From an uncultured Flavobacteriaceae bacterium (GTDB taxonomy: Bacteria; Bacteroidota; Bacteroidia; Flavobacteriales; Flavobacteriaceae): 64,000 nucleotides of DNA. Under the pieces are notes generated by a model that had not been told where the DNA came from, did not search any database, and saw nothing but the letters and a program-made list of their open reading frames with translations. The stretch lies in NCBI GenBank assembly GCA_947502495.1, contig CANNAC010000008.1, forward strand, positions 1 to 64,000. Reading direction: 5' to 3'. Positions 9,138-18,278 of this stretch are shown piece after piece. The position numbers and the translations under genes are program-made. Every line of letters starts with the position of its first letter. Position 1 is the stretch's first letter.

Positions 9138-9226
9138 TTTTTATGTTGTTGCATATATGCAACATAAAAAAGCGACTTGCAAAAGCCCGACGCAACGTAG
9201 CTTAAGCGTAGTTGGGTAATGCCATA
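9138..9226. repeat. intergenic palindrome plus flavobacterial repeat
   Basis: Two structures lie in the 245-base gap between rlmN and queA. First, an inverted repeat TTTTTATGTTG / CAACATAAAAA (9138-9148 and 9160-9170) around the palindrome TTGCATATATGCAA. Second, 9181-9226 holds GCCCGAC ... TTGGGTAATGCC followed by an A-run, related to the GCGCGACC ... GGTAAC ... GCGCC repeat near 34160 and 57960. No gene was found in this gap. Confidence 0.5.
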
Positions 9227-9250
9227 AAAAAAGCCTCTAAAAAAAGAGGC
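9226..9250 (-). terminator. intrinsic terminator of queA
   Basis: On the minus strand this reads GCCTCT, a T-rich loop, AGAGGC and then a run of seven T. It lies 25 bases after the queA stop codon. Confidence 0.85.
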
Positions 9251-9275
9251 CTTATTTATATAAAAATATATCTAA

Positions 9276-10325
9276 TTATATTATTAGCATGGCGTCACCA
9301 TAACTGTAGAAATTGTATTTTTCTTTGATTGCTTCTTGGTATGCTTTTAAGATAAACTCATGTCCTGCAAAGGCGGAAGCCATCATTAATAGCGTTGATT
9401 TTGGTGTATGAAAGTTTGTAATCATACAGTTTGCAATACTAAAATCATACGGTGGAAAGATGAATTTGTTAGTCCAACCATCATACTCATTTAAGGTACC
9501 ACTGGAAGAAACCGAGCTTTCTACGGCACGCATTGCTGTGGTACCTACTGCGCAAATGCGTCTTTTATTCTTTTTAGCATTGTTAATAATATTTGCCGCT
9601 TTTGCGTCAATGATTATTTCTTCGCTATCCATTTTATGTTTCGATAAATCTTCTACCTCAACGGCATTGAAAGTCCCTAAACCTACGTGAAGTGTAACTT
9701 CTGCAAAGTCTACTCCTTTAATTTCTAAACGCTTTAAAAGGTGTCTAGAAAAGTGCATACCTGCTGTTGGTGCTGCTACTGCTCCTTCATTTTTTGCAAA
9801 AATAGTTTGGTAACGTTCTTCATCTTCTGGTGTTACGTCACGCTTGATATATTTAGGTAAAGGTGTTTCTCCTAATTCGGTAAGTTTTCTTCTAAACTCT
9901 TGGTAAGAACCATCATAAAGAAAACGTAATGTTCTACCTCTAGATGTGGTGTTATCAATTACTTCTGCTACTAAAGTTTCATCATCCCCAAAGTATAGTT
10001 TATTACCAATACGTATTTTACGTGCTGGATCTACTAATACATCCCAAAGGCGTTGTTCTTCATTAAGTTCTCTTAATAAAAACACTTCAATACGCGCTCC
10101 AGTTTTTTCTTTATTACCATATAAACGTGCAGGAAATACTTTGGTATTGTTAAGTATTAATACGTCATCCTCTTCAAAATAATCAATGATATCCTTGAAC
10201 ATTTTATGCTCAATGGTTTGCTTTTCCCTATTTAAAACCATTAAGCGAGATTCATCTCTGTTTTCTGCTGGATGTTCTGCTAATAATTCTTCTGGAAGCT
10301 CAAATTGATAGTGAGACAACTTCAT
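9276..10325 (-). CDS. queA: S-adenosylmethionine:tRNA ribosyltransferase-isomerase QueA
   Basis: A 349-residue enzyme that transfers and isomerises the ribose of SAM onto preQ1-modified tRNA to give epoxyqueuosine. The N-terminus [19 protein letters not shown] matches the family start, so the ATG five codons upstream (10340) is not preferred. Conserved blocks RDESRLMVL, GATxEVFLL-like (GARIEVFLL) and AAPTAGMHF followed by THVGLGTF-like (LHVGLGTF) are present. It is separate from other queuosine genes in this window. Confidence 0.95.
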   Translation of the reverse strand: MKLSHYQFELPEELLAEHPAENRDESRLMVLNREKQTIEHKMFKDIIDYFEEDDVLILNNTKVFPARLYGNKEKTGARIEVFLLRELNEEQRLWDVLVDPARKIRIGNKLYFGDDETLVAEVIDNTTSRGRTLRFLYDGSYQEFRRKLTELGETPLPKYIKRDVTPEDEERYQTIFAKNEGAVAAPTAGMHFSRHLLKRLEIKGVDFAEVTLHVGLGTFNAVEVEDLSKHKMDSEEIIIDAKAANIINNAKKNKRRICAVGTTAMRAVESSVSSSGTLNEYDGWTNKFIFPPYDFSIANCMITNFHTPKSTLLMMASAFAGHEFILKAYQEAIKEKYNFYSYGDAMLII

Positions 10326-10430
10326 TTTAAAATTCTGCATGTAGTAGTATTAGGTATTGTAATGTATTTTACAAGGCTACAAATATACAATCTCAAAGTA
10401 GGCGTTGTCAAGTAAATAGCTAATTATTAT

Positions 10431-11654
10431 TTAAAATAATTTAAAACCAATCGCTTTTAAGTCTTCCCAAAAAGTGGGATAGGATTTAGATACTACAAAA
10501 GATTCTTCAATTATTATAGAAGTTTTTAAAGCTAAAGGAGCAAATGCCATTGCCATTCTATGGTCTTGGTATGTTTCTATTTTCACATCTTTATTAATAG
10601 TATTAGAAACTTCGAGTTGCAAGGTTTTATCTGTGATAGTTACGTTACCTCCTAGTTTTTCTATTTCGGTTTTTAGAGCTACAAGTCGGTCTGTTTCTTT
10701 TATTTTTAAAGTATGTAATCCTATTAAATCGCATGCTATTCCTAACCCAAAACAAGTGACAGCAATAGTTTGCGCTATATCTGGAGCATTTTTAAGGTCT
10801 AATGAAATTACCGTTTCTGGAGAAACTTTTGCTACTTTTTGAAGGGTAATTTTATTATTATTAAAAGCGGTTTCCACACCAAACTGCGTATAAATTTTGG
10901 CTAAAGCCGCATCGCCTTGTAAGGAGTTTTCTTTATAAGATGCTAATGTAATTTGGGTACCAACGGCACTCATTGCTGCAATACTATAATAGTATGAAGC
11001 CGAAGACCAATCGGATTCGATGGTCAAATGTTGTTTCTTAATTTGGGATTGCGGATTTACTTTTATAACATTATTTTCAAAACTCGTTTCTACTCCAATA
11101 TCGTTAAGTAACGATAATGTCATGTTTACATATGGAACAGAAGTAATTTCTCCATCTAAAGTAAGTTCTAAACCGTTTTCTAGTTTTGGCGCTATTAATA
11201 ATAAAGCCGAAATATATTGGCTACTTACGTTTGCTTTTAGGCTTACTTTATTTTGTGTTATTTGTTTCCCTTTTATTTTTATTGGTGGATAGCCATCGTT
11301 TTTCTCATAGCTAATTGCTACACCTAATTGACTTAATGCATCTACCAAAATAGCAATAGGTCTTTCTTGCATTCTTTTAGATCCTGTAAGAATCACTTCT
11401 CTATTATTTTGAATAGAAAAATATGCGGTTAAGAAACGCATTGCTGTTCCTGCGTGATGAATGTCTATGTGATTTTCTACAGAAAGTAATGCTTTTTGCA
11501 TGACTTTAGAATCGTCGGAATTAGAAACATTATCGATTTCTACATTTGGATACAAAGCCTGTAATAGTAACAATCTATTAGATTCACTTTTAGAACCTGT
11601 TACTTGTATGGTGGATTGCTTTGCAATGGATGATTTTTGAAGGTGTACGTTCAT
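10431..11654 (-). CDS. aroA: 3-phosphoshikimate 1-carboxyvinyltransferase (EPSP synthase)
   Basis: A 407-residue enzyme that joins phosphoenolpyruvate to shikimate 3-phosphate, the sixth step of the shikimate pathway. The two-domain fold is supported by GSKSESNRLLLLQ (residues 21-33), HHAGTAMRFLTAYF (about 80-93) and YQDHRMAMAFAPLAL near the C-terminus. It is slightly shorter than the E. coli enzyme (427), as usual in this phylum. AroA is the only shikimate pathway gene between queA and the MazG-like gene. Confidence 0.94.
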   Translation of the reverse strand: MNVHLQKSSIAKQSTIQVTGSKSESNRLLLLQALYPNVEIDNVSNSDDSKVMQKALLSVENHIDIHHAGTAMRFLTAYFSIQNNREVILTGSKRMQERPIAILVDALSQLGVAISYEKNDGYPPIKIKGKQITQNKVSLKANVSSQYISALLLIAPKLENGLELTLDGEITSVPYVNMTLSLLNDIGVETSFENNVIKVNPQSQIKKQHLTIESDWSSASYYYSIAAMSAVGTQITLASYKENSLQGDAALAKIYTQFGVETAFNNNKITLQKVAKVSPETVISLDLKNAPDIAQTIAVTCFGLGIACDLIGLHTLKIKETDRLVALKTEIEKLGGNVTITDKTLQLEVSNTINKDVKIETYQDHRMAMAFAPLALKTSIIIEESFVVSKSYPTFWEDLKAIGFKLF

Positions 11655-11685
11655 AAGTATAAATAGAATAAACTATTTTATTGCA

Positions 11686-11709
11686 CTTCGACTGCGCTCA
11701 GTGTGCCAA
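11686..11709. repeat. dispersed short palindromic repeat (CTTCGACTGCGCTC type)
   Basis: The sequence CTTCGACTGCGCTCAG occurs here and again at 17210-17225 as TTCGACTGCGCTCAAGG. A related form, GCTTCGACAAGCTCTGC, sits inside metH at about 35075. These are members of a common flavobacterial interspersed repeat family. Confidence 0.6.
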
Positions 11710-11723
11710 TTTAGGTTAATAAT

Positions 11724-12050
11724 TTATTTTAATTTCTCGTTGTTATGGTGACGATCGTGATCGCGTTTGGTTTTAATATCTAGCTTTTTATCGAATGCTT
11801 CTTGCAGATCGATTCCGGTTTGGTTTGCTAGACACAATACCACAAACATAACATCTGCTAGTTCTTCGCCAAGGTCTTTATTTTTATCGCTTTCTTTTTC
11901 GCTTTGCTCTCCATAACGTCTTGCAATAATACGTGCAACTTCACCAACTTCTTCGGTTAGTTGTGCCATATTGGTAAGCTCATTAAAATAACGAACACCG
12001 TGGTTTTTTATCCAATTATCTACTTCTAGTTGTGCGTTTTTTATGCTCAT
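11724..12050 (-). CDS. MazG-like nucleotide pyrophosphohydrolase
   Basis: A 108-residue all-alpha NTP pyrophosphatase. The metal-binding EExxE ... ExxD pattern is visible as LTEEVGEVARI and DLGEELADVMFVVLCLA. The start MSIKNAQLEV at 12050 is chosen because it forms an ATGA overlap with the stop of the upstream membrane protein gene; the longer reading frame up to 12098 would overlap that gene by 50 bases. It probably hydrolyses non-canonical nucleoside triphosphates. Transcribed with the upstream gene. Confidence 0.85.
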   Translation of the reverse strand: MSIKNAQLEVDNWIKNHGVRYFNELTNMAQLTEEVGEVARIIARRYGEQSEKESDKNKDLGEELADVMFVVLCLANQTGIDLQEAFDKKLDIKTKRDHDRHHNNEKLK

Positions 12051-12565
12051 GCTTTTTTCTTTTTTAGGAAATGTAAAGTTATTAAAATAATACAGCATGG
12101 AATAGCGATATACTGTAATTCGCTAATAATTGCTCGTATTCCCCATTCTGAAAAAAACTTCTCCACACCAATTGGTGAAACTTTTATGACTTGCCAAGGA
12201 AAGAAATATCTGGAATTATCTAAAGGAATAAAAAACCCAACTCCTTTTCCTCCAGTTGTTAATGCGTCTAGAAGTCCGTGAGATAGCGTAGATAAAAACA
12301 AAACAACAAAGAAGATTTGCTTTCTAGTTTTACCGAATAGCAAAGCTAAAAGCAAACTCCAAAGCGCAGCAAAAACTATAGAATGCGTAAAACCTCGATG
12401 CCCGAAAGGATGCAAATAAGGGATTTCAAAATGAAAAGCCAAAACATCTAAATCGGGAAGCATAGTAGAAACTATTGCCAAGCTTAGAAGCAGCTTACTT
12501 GTTTTCGCATCTATTACTTTTGCTGTGGTATAGGCCACTAAACCATGTCCGAAAATGGATGCCAT
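12047..12565 (-). CDS. YdjM/DUF457-like membrane-bound metal-dependent hydrolase
   Basis: A 172-residue integral membrane protein with about four hydrophobic segments. The family's metal-ligand pattern is present: H7 (FGHGLVAYTTAK), the aspartates in MLPDLDVLAFH (about 35-45), the histidines in HPFGHRGFTHSIVFA (about 52-66) and SHGLLDALTTGG (about 95-106). Members of this family are called membrane-bound metal-dependent hydrolases but their substrate is not established. The gene shares an ATGA junction with the MazG-like gene. A MITE-like element lies immediately upstream of its start codon. Confidence 0.8.
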   Translation of the reverse strand: MASIFGHGLVAYTTAKVIDAKTSKLLLSLAIVSTMLPDLDVLAFHFEIPYLHPFGHRGFTHSIVFAALWSLLLALLFGKTRKQIFFVVLFLSTLSHGLLDALTTGGKGVGFFIPLDNSRYFFPWQVIKVSPIGVEKFFSEWGIRAIISELQYIAIPCCIILITLHFLKKKKA

Positions 12566-12735
12566 ATTACACCAATTTAGCTATTAAATGTCGCATCCAA
12601 TTTGTTTCTTTTTCGTTTATATTTTAATATAAAATTAAATCATAACTATGACTATCCTTTACTTTTCAATTTCATCTAACCAAAAAAAATAATTCCAATT
12701 AAAAACACAACATTTAATAGCTAAATTGGTATTAC
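12566..12735. mobile_element. MITE-like element with 21-bp TIRs and 5-bp TSD
   Basis: The ends 12571-12591 and 12710-12730 are perfect 21-base inverted repeats starting ACCAATTTAGCTATTAAATG. They are flanked by the direct repeat ATTAC (12566-12570 and 12731-12735), consistent with a target site duplication. The 160-base element has no coding capacity and an AT-rich interior with a further palindrome TTATATTTTAATATAA. The right ATTAC copy contains the stop codon of the following transglutaminase-like gene, and the left copy abuts the start codon of the DUF457-like gene. Confidence 0.8.
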
Positions 12736-14759
12736 CTTTTTTTAAGTACTATTTGCTCGGTTTGCTTTTTAATTACTAAGTCGAAAAACCGCTTAAATTC
12801 CAGATAATCTTTTGGTAGTATAATTGTTTTATTAATATCTAGATTTGTTGTGATTTGTAATAGATTGTCTTTATGGTTTATTAAATAAGTAAAGACGCCA
12901 TCATTAATATTAAATTGCATTTTTTCATTTTCTGGCAACGATTCCACTTGGTATCCTTCCGGAATTCTTATATTAACTACGTATTTTTCGGATATTGGAT
13001 AGGTGAAATCTATAGGGTGTTCTCTAGTTTCTTGCTTAAAGGGATTTTCTTCTGGAGCAAAAAACAGTATAGAAGAAAAGTATAGTTTATCTGCTATTTC
13101 TTCTATTCCGTTTTGTAAATTATATTCGTAAGAAATTAAAATGGGTTTGGCTAATTCGTTTTCCGCTTTTACAGTAACATTGCTTACTTCAATATCTCCT
13201 TTTCCTTCTTCAATAGCTCGTATATGTTCTTCTTCACTTTCACTATTATGTGCTTCTCTGTGTACTAATGCAAAATGGTTGGTTAATTGCTCTCTAACTT
13301 TACCGTTTATGGTTAAATCTTCATTTATGGTAGCGTTTAAAAAATTTAATTGTTTTGCGTTTTGTTGTGGCATTAAACTTACCCAAGAAGAAGTATCATC
13401 CTCTCGAAGCACTCGACCTTGCCAATTTAGGATGTTTTCGGGTAAAATATTTGCTGTTGCATACGCACTTGAAGCATCTAATAACATCTTTCCTGTAGGG
13501 AATTCGACTACTGCAATCACATAATTAAAACCACTTTTGGTTGCTATAATTGGTATCCCGTTACTTCTAGTACTTACAAGAACAGGGTTTGCCTCTAAAC
13601 CAGCATATCGTAACATAGCAACAAGCATTAAGTTTATATCTGCTACATTACCGGCACCTTCTTTATATGCTTTAGAAACACCAAGATCTGCGTAATAGCC
13701 TATTAAGCCATTAGATTTTACTTTTGATTTTACAAAGCCGTAAATGGCAGCAATTTTCTCTTCAGGAGATGTTAACTCAGAAAGAACAGCATCTAGATCC
13801 TTTTCAAAATAATTACTTTTATCTAATTGCCCACCAAAGTTTTCACTTTTATAAATAGATTTTGTTACATCTCCCCAAGTACTTGAATAACTTTTTACGG
13901 GTTGATTTGGATATACAACAGATCGTAATTCCATTATTAATTTTGCTTGATAGTTAGAAAGGTTATCTACAAGCACCTCATCTTTTAACGCCGGAATGTT
14001 TGTAAGATTAGAAATTAGCACATCACTTTTATATTCTATCTTATCTTTAGTAAAAGTAGTTTTAGTATTTGCATTAGTTTGATAATCTTTTGGACTAGTT
14101 CTATTAGATTCACTAACTGTGAAACTAGATTGCACAACAGATTGATTTAATTTAGGAAGATAAGCTGCCTTTGGGTTTAATAATGCTTTATACTTAAAAT
14201 ACTCTGGTGATGCTATTTTAAAATCTAACTTATTAATAGGTATTAATTTTTGAAATGGAATATCATCTACTGCCAATAACTGCGATTCTATTGTATATCG
14301 ATACTCTATGATACATCCATCCTTAATATTTGGCATGGTGAATTTTGTTTGCTTCCAATAGCGATTTGTTTTTTCTTCAAAAATGCCATTATTCTTCAGT
14401 TTCGTATCTTCTACTTTACCATTGTTTAAATTATAGGTGTAGGCTTTAAAACTGGTTAATTTGTCTTTGGTATCATTACCTTCATCGTATAGTCGTATTG
14501 TTTTTGTAGCATAATCATAACCATCTTTATTGTAAATCTTGATACGTTCATGAATTTCATTATACTGAATAAAACCTTTTCCTTGCTCGTACATAAAAGA
14601 GACATCTTGACTTCTATACAACACAGCAGCACTTGCTTCTGGCTCCAATGCGTGTTGGGTTTCTTCCAATTCTGCTTTACTAACTTTTCCAAATTTAAAA
14701 TCTTGTGAAAATGTGAATTGTGCTATTAATAGCGTGATGATTAGTATTGTTTTCTTCAT
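12732..14759 (-). CDS. secreted DUF3857/transglutaminase-like protein, probably inactive
   Basis: A 675-residue protein with a signal peptide (residues 1-18, ending FTFSQ). An N-terminal DUF3857 region (about 40-270) is followed by a transglutaminase-like core (about 320-460) and a C-terminal beta-rich region. At the place where active members carry the nucleophilic cysteine, this protein has N371 (GAGNVADINL), and the following histidine position is FNYVIAVV; only the aspartate (LLDASS) is kept. It starts directly after the stop of the related upstream gene, which keeps the Cys-His pair. A role in the envelope as a partner of that protein is inference. Confidence 0.78.
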   Translation of the reverse strand: MKKTILIITLLIAQFTFSQDFKFGKVSKAELEETQHALEPEASAAVLYRSQDVSFMYEQGKGFIQYNEIHERIKIYNKDGYDYATKTIRLYDEGNDTKDKLTSFKAYTYNLNNGKVEDTKLKNNGIFEEKTNRYWKQTKFTMPNIKDGCIIEYRYTIESQLLAVDDIPFQKLIPINKLDFKIASPEYFKYKALLNPKAAYLPKLNQSVVQSSFTVSESNRTSPKDYQTNANTKTTFTKDKIEYKSDVLISNLTNIPALKDEVLVDNLSNYQAKLIMELRSVVYPNQPVKSYSSTWGDVTKSIYKSENFGGQLDKSNYFEKDLDAVLSELTSPEEKIAAIYGFVKSKVKSNGLIGYYADLGVSKAYKEGAGNVADINLMLVAMLRYAGLEANPVLVSTRSNGIPIIATKSGFNYVIAVVEFPTGKMLLDASSAYATANILPENILNWQGRVLREDDTSSWVSLMPQQNAKQLNFLNATINEDLTINGKVREQLTNHFALVHREAHNSESEEEHIRAIEEGKGDIEVSNVTVKAENELAKPILISYEYNLQNGIEEIADKLYFSSILFFAPEENPFKQETREHPIDFTYPISEKYVVNIRIPEGYQVESLPENEKMQFNINDGVFTYLINHKDNLLQITTNLDINKTIILPKDYLEFKRFFDLVIKKQTEQIVLKKR

Positions 14760-16667
14760 TTAGTTATTTGTTTTTAATACGATTTTAGATTTATCGTGCT
14801 TTGTTACTTTTAATAAAAAATTTCTAAACTCTTTATATTCTTCTTTGCTATAGGTTCCTTTTTTTAATTTGAATTCTCGTTGAAACAAAAGTGCATTATC
14901 CTCTTTTTGTGTGATGGAGAAATGATACTCCCCAAATTTATTGGTTATAGTAACTGCATCTTGCAATGCTTCCACCTGTAGTGTTTTTGGTATGGTAATT
15001 TCGAACGTATTTTTATTTACTCTTCCTCTTTTAATTTGAAAAGGTAAATTCCTTTTTTTATACCGCGGAGGAACGTATTCTTCTTCATTGAAGATATTTG
15101 GTCTTAGTAAGATTCGTTCTCCTACTTTGGACGCATACTTTGTTGCGCTAACCGCTAAATTTTCAGTAAAAACAATATCCTCTTTATTGTTATTAAAAGT
15201 GATTGCATTAATTTCTAAATTATTAATCGTGTTGAAATACTCTTTATAATGTAGTTTTTGATCTTTCTCTAATTCGTTCTCTATATAATAATGCTTAGCA
15301 TATCTTGTGCCTTTGCTAACAATTTCGACTTGTGCGGTAATATCTCCTGTAGCATCTAGTTGTACTTTTGCATTTGTTTCTGTGGTGTTTTCTTCTGCCG
15401 AATACACTTTAGTATGTACAATTTTCCCACCTTCTGGTGTTACCACTAAAACATCTCTATCGTCTGTAAAATTCGCAGTATACGCAAAAGGACTTGTTTG
15501 ACTAGTACATTCTAACCATAGATAATCTTCATCCTCTGGAATGCTTAATATCACATGATTCCCTTGCAAGGATGAAAAATCTTTATCCATATCTATAATA
15601 TCATTATCCCCATAAACGACGGTATAGTAGGACTCCACGCCTACTTCTGCCAATAGTGCTTTGGTGTAATTTGTTAATGCCTTGCAATCACCATAACCCA
15701 ACCGATCTACTTCTTCGGCTAACATAGGTTTCCAGCCACCAATACCAACTTGCACGCTAATATATCGCGTTTTATTCTGCATATATTGGTATACCATTTT
15801 TGCTTTCTCTCTATTGGTCGTTGCTAATGCTGTTTTTTCTTTTATTTCCTCTTTTACAGCTTGTGGTAATGCTTCGGTTCCCGAAATTAATTCGTCGTGC
15901 ATCCATTTTCCAAAATCTTGCCAATTGTTATTGATACCGCGAACGCCTTCCATATTAAAATCGGTTAGAGTCGCTTTTAAATATGGCGTGTATGTTTTAA
16001 AGGAAGGACTATAAGATTCCCTTTTAACCGCTTTTAAATTTTTAGCAATAAAATGGTAATCACTTTGCTTTTTGATGTTGTAATCTTCAAAATTTAAGGT
16101 TTGTATTCTAACCTTTCCTTCGGATACGTTTGTAATCTTATATTCGGCACTTTCGGTACTGACATAAAATCCTTCCACTGGTCTCCAACTATGCAAAAAA
16201 GCAGTAGATTGATATACTACTTCTACATCAAAAACCATGGTATACGGATAATTTATTGCTGTATAATTTAAATACTTAACACGATTATCAGAATAAAGCG
16301 TACCACCACTAACAGCACTCACATCTTCAAAATCTTTTTCTCTAAACTTCTTGATTTCTTCGCCTTGGCTATTATAAATTCTTGCTTCTAGCTTTTTAAT
16401 ATTTGTGTTCTTATCGTAATGTTGATACGCGCCAAGATTGTTATCACCTTCTTCATTAAGAATGGTCACTATACGTTTATTAGTATAAACCATTTTATCA
16501 AAATCTTCTATTTCTATATGTATATGCTCGGATCGAACCACAGCATTTGCATTCATTTTTAAAGTAAGAGAAATGGTAGAAGAAGTTAACAGACTTTCAT
16601 CTTGTGCATGTATTGAAAAAACAGAAAGAAATAAGAAAAATATAAGTAGGAATTGCCTTGAAATCAT
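14760..16667 (-). CDS. secreted DUF3857/transglutaminase-like protein
   Basis: A 635-residue protein with an N-terminal signal peptide (about residues 1-21, ending SIHAQ). DUF3857 covers about 45-230 and the transglutaminase-like core about 265-400. The presumed catalytic residues are C328 (GYGDCKALTNY), H371 (QGNHVILSI) and E386 (LECTS, where an acidic residue is expected). The C-terminal region is beta-rich. The next gene starts one base after this one ends, and the two are diverged paralogues. The substrate is unknown. Confidence 0.82.
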   Translation of the reverse strand: MISRQFLLIFFLFLSVFSIHAQDESLLTSSTISLTLKMNANAVVRSEHIHIEIEDFDKMVYTNKRIVTILNEEGDNNLGAYQHYDKNTNIKKLEARIYNSQGEEIKKFREKDFEDVSAVSGGTLYSDNRVKYLNYTAINYPYTMVFDVEVVYQSTAFLHSWRPVEGFYVSTESAEYKITNVSEGKVRIQTLNFEDYNIKKQSDYHFIAKNLKAVKRESYSPSFKTYTPYLKATLTDFNMEGVRGINNNWQDFGKWMHDELISGTEALPQAVKEEIKEKTALATTNREKAKMVYQYMQNKTRYISVQVGIGGWKPMLAEEVDRLGYGDCKALTNYTKALLAEVGVESYYTVVYGDNDIIDMDKDFSSLQGNHVILSIPEDEDYLWLECTSQTSPFAYTANFTDDRDVLVVTPEGGKIVHTKVYSAEENTTETNAKVQLDATGDITAQVEIVSKGTRYAKHYYIENELEKDQKLHYKEYFNTINNLEINAITFNNNKEDIVFTENLAVSATKYASKVGERILLRPNIFNEEEYVPPRYKKRNLPFQIKRGRVNKNTFEITIPKTLQVEALQDAVTITNKFGEYHFSITQKEDNALLFQREFKLKKGTYSKEEYKEFRNFLLKVTKHDKSKIVLKTNN

Positions 16668-16730
16668 CTAGTTGGGTTTGCGATTTTAAAAGTACTACTT
16701 TTTAAGACCTCACAAAACAAAACAGAGTTT

Positions 16731-17183
16731 TTATTCTCTATTTTTAGTATCTATAATGATAGTAACCGGGCCATCGTTTAAAAGCGCGACTTGCATGTCG
16801 GCACCAAACTCTCCTGTTTGCACAGATTTACCTAAATCTTTTTCTATTTGGCTAATAAAATCTTGATATAAAGGAATAGCAACATCTGGCCTAGCTGCTT
16901 TAATATAACTTGGTCGGTTTCCTTTTTTGGTATTTGCGTGTAAAGTAAATTGACTAACTACAATGGCGTCTCCTGCATTGGTTTTAAGCGAATTATTCAT
17001 CACGCCATCGACATCATCAAAAATACGAAGGTTTACTATTTTGTTAGATAACCATTGAATGTCTTCTTGAGTGTCTTCTGTAACAATTCCTAAAAGAATT
17101 AATAATCCGTGTTGAATGGAAGCGACTTGTTTATCTTCAATAGTAACGCTTGCTTGTGTGACTCTTTGTATAACTGCTTTCAT
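16731..17183 (-). CDS. dtd: D-aminoacyl-tRNA deacylase
   Basis: A 150-residue enzyme that removes D-amino acids and glycine mischarged on tRNA. The signature motifs SQFTLHANTKKGNRPS (about residues 77-92) and the Gly-cisPro block near the C-terminus, GEFGADMQVALLNDGPVTI (about 122-140), are both present. Full length. It follows rsgA on the same strand after a gap holding a dispersed repeat. Confidence 0.95.
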   Translation of the reverse strand: MKAVIQRVTQASVTIEDKQVASIQHGLLILLGIVTEDTQEDIQWLSNKIVNLRIFDDVDGVMNNSLKTNAGDAIVVSQFTLHANTKKGNRPSYIKAARPDVAIPLYQDFISQIEKDLGKSVQTGEFGADMQVALLNDGPVTIIIDTKNRE

Positions 17184-17208
17184 ATTAAAACTTTAATTGT
17201 TTTAAAGA

Positions 17209-17232
17209 CCTTTCGACTGCGCTCAAGGTGAC
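17209..17232. repeat. dispersed short palindromic repeat (CTTTCGACTGCGCTC type)
   Basis: TTTCGACTGCGCTCAAGGTG in the gap between dtd and rsgA, the second copy of the repeat seen at 11686. Confidence 0.55.
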
Positions 17233-17286
17233 AACATAAATATTATTTATCTCTTTACGTATAAGATTCGCCTTCTCGAGAATTTG

Positions 17287-18234
17287 TTAATTATAATTAT
17301 CTGTTCTGTAGTGTTCGTCTTCGCCTTCAATAATACTTACGTAGCTTCGGTAACGAGATTCTGCAATAATATCTTTTTCCACTGCTTCCTTTATGGCGCA
17401 TTTTGGCTCTTCGATATGCAAACAGTTATTGAACTTACAATTTTGTTTTAACTCGAAAAACTCTGGAAAATAATCACTTATTTCTTCTTTTTCCATATCT
17501 ACAATACCAAATCCTTTTATTCCTGGCGTATCTATAATTTTAGCATTAAAGCTAAGATCAAACATTTCGGCAAAAGTGGTGGTATGTTGTCCTTGGCTAT
17601 GCTGTGCAGAAATAGCTTTGGTTTTTAAGTCTAAATTTGGTTCTATCGCGTTTACTAATGTAGATTTACCAACTCCAGAATGACCAGCAAACATGCTTAC
17701 TTTATCATCCATCATGGCTTTTACTTTATCTACATTTTTCCCTGTAGTTGCTGAAACACCAATACATTCATAACCTATTTCTCTATAAATATGTGCTAGA
17801 AAACGGACTTCGTCTAAAGTCTCTTTATCATAGGTATCTACTTTATTAAAAAGTAAAACGGTTTTAATAGAATAGGCTTCTGCGGTAACCAAAAAACGAT
17901 CGATAAAAGAAGTCGATGTTGGCGGATTATCAATAGTAATCAATAAAAATACCTGATCGATATTAGATGCAATGACATGTGTTTGTTTAGAAAGGTTTAC
18001 CGATTTTCTAACAATGTAATTTTTTCTATCGTGAATATATTTAATTACGCCTATTGGGTTTTCATTGTTATCGGTATCTAAATCAAAATCAACAATATCA
18101 CCAACAGCAATAGGATTGGTGCTTTTAATCCCTTGCAATCTAAATTTTCCTTTTATTCTACATGGGTATGTTATACCTAATTCGGTTTTCACGGTGTACC
18201 AACTTCCTGTAGATTTATAAACTAGTCCTGTCAT
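17287..18234 (-). CDS. rsgA: ribosome small subunit-dependent GTPase A
   Basis: A 315-residue circularly permuted GTPase that checks late 30S assembly. An OB-fold fills residues 1-70; the G motifs appear in permuted order: NKVD (130-133), then GHSGVGKS (184-191) and DTPG (235-238). The C-terminal zinc finger uses C266, C271, H273 and C279. Full length for the family. Confidence 0.95.
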   Translation of the reverse strand: MTGLVYKSTGSWYTVKTELGITYPCRIKGKFRLQGIKSTNPIAVGDIVDFDLDTDNNENPIGVIKYIHDRKNYIVRKSVNLSKQTHVIASNIDQVFLLITIDNPPTSTSFIDRFLVTAEAYSIKTVLLFNKVDTYDKETLDEVRFLAHIYREIGYECIGVSATTGKNVDKVKAMMDDKVSMFAGHSGVGKSTLVNAIEPNLDLKTKAISAQHSQGQHTTTFAEMFDLSFNAKIIDTPGIKGFGIVDMEKEEISDYFPEFFELKQNCKFNNCLHIEEPKCAIKEAVEKDIIAESRYRSYVSIIEGEDEHYRTDNYN

Positions 18235-18278
18235 TCATTAAATTATGCTACAAAATAACGATTTTTATATTGATTTGC

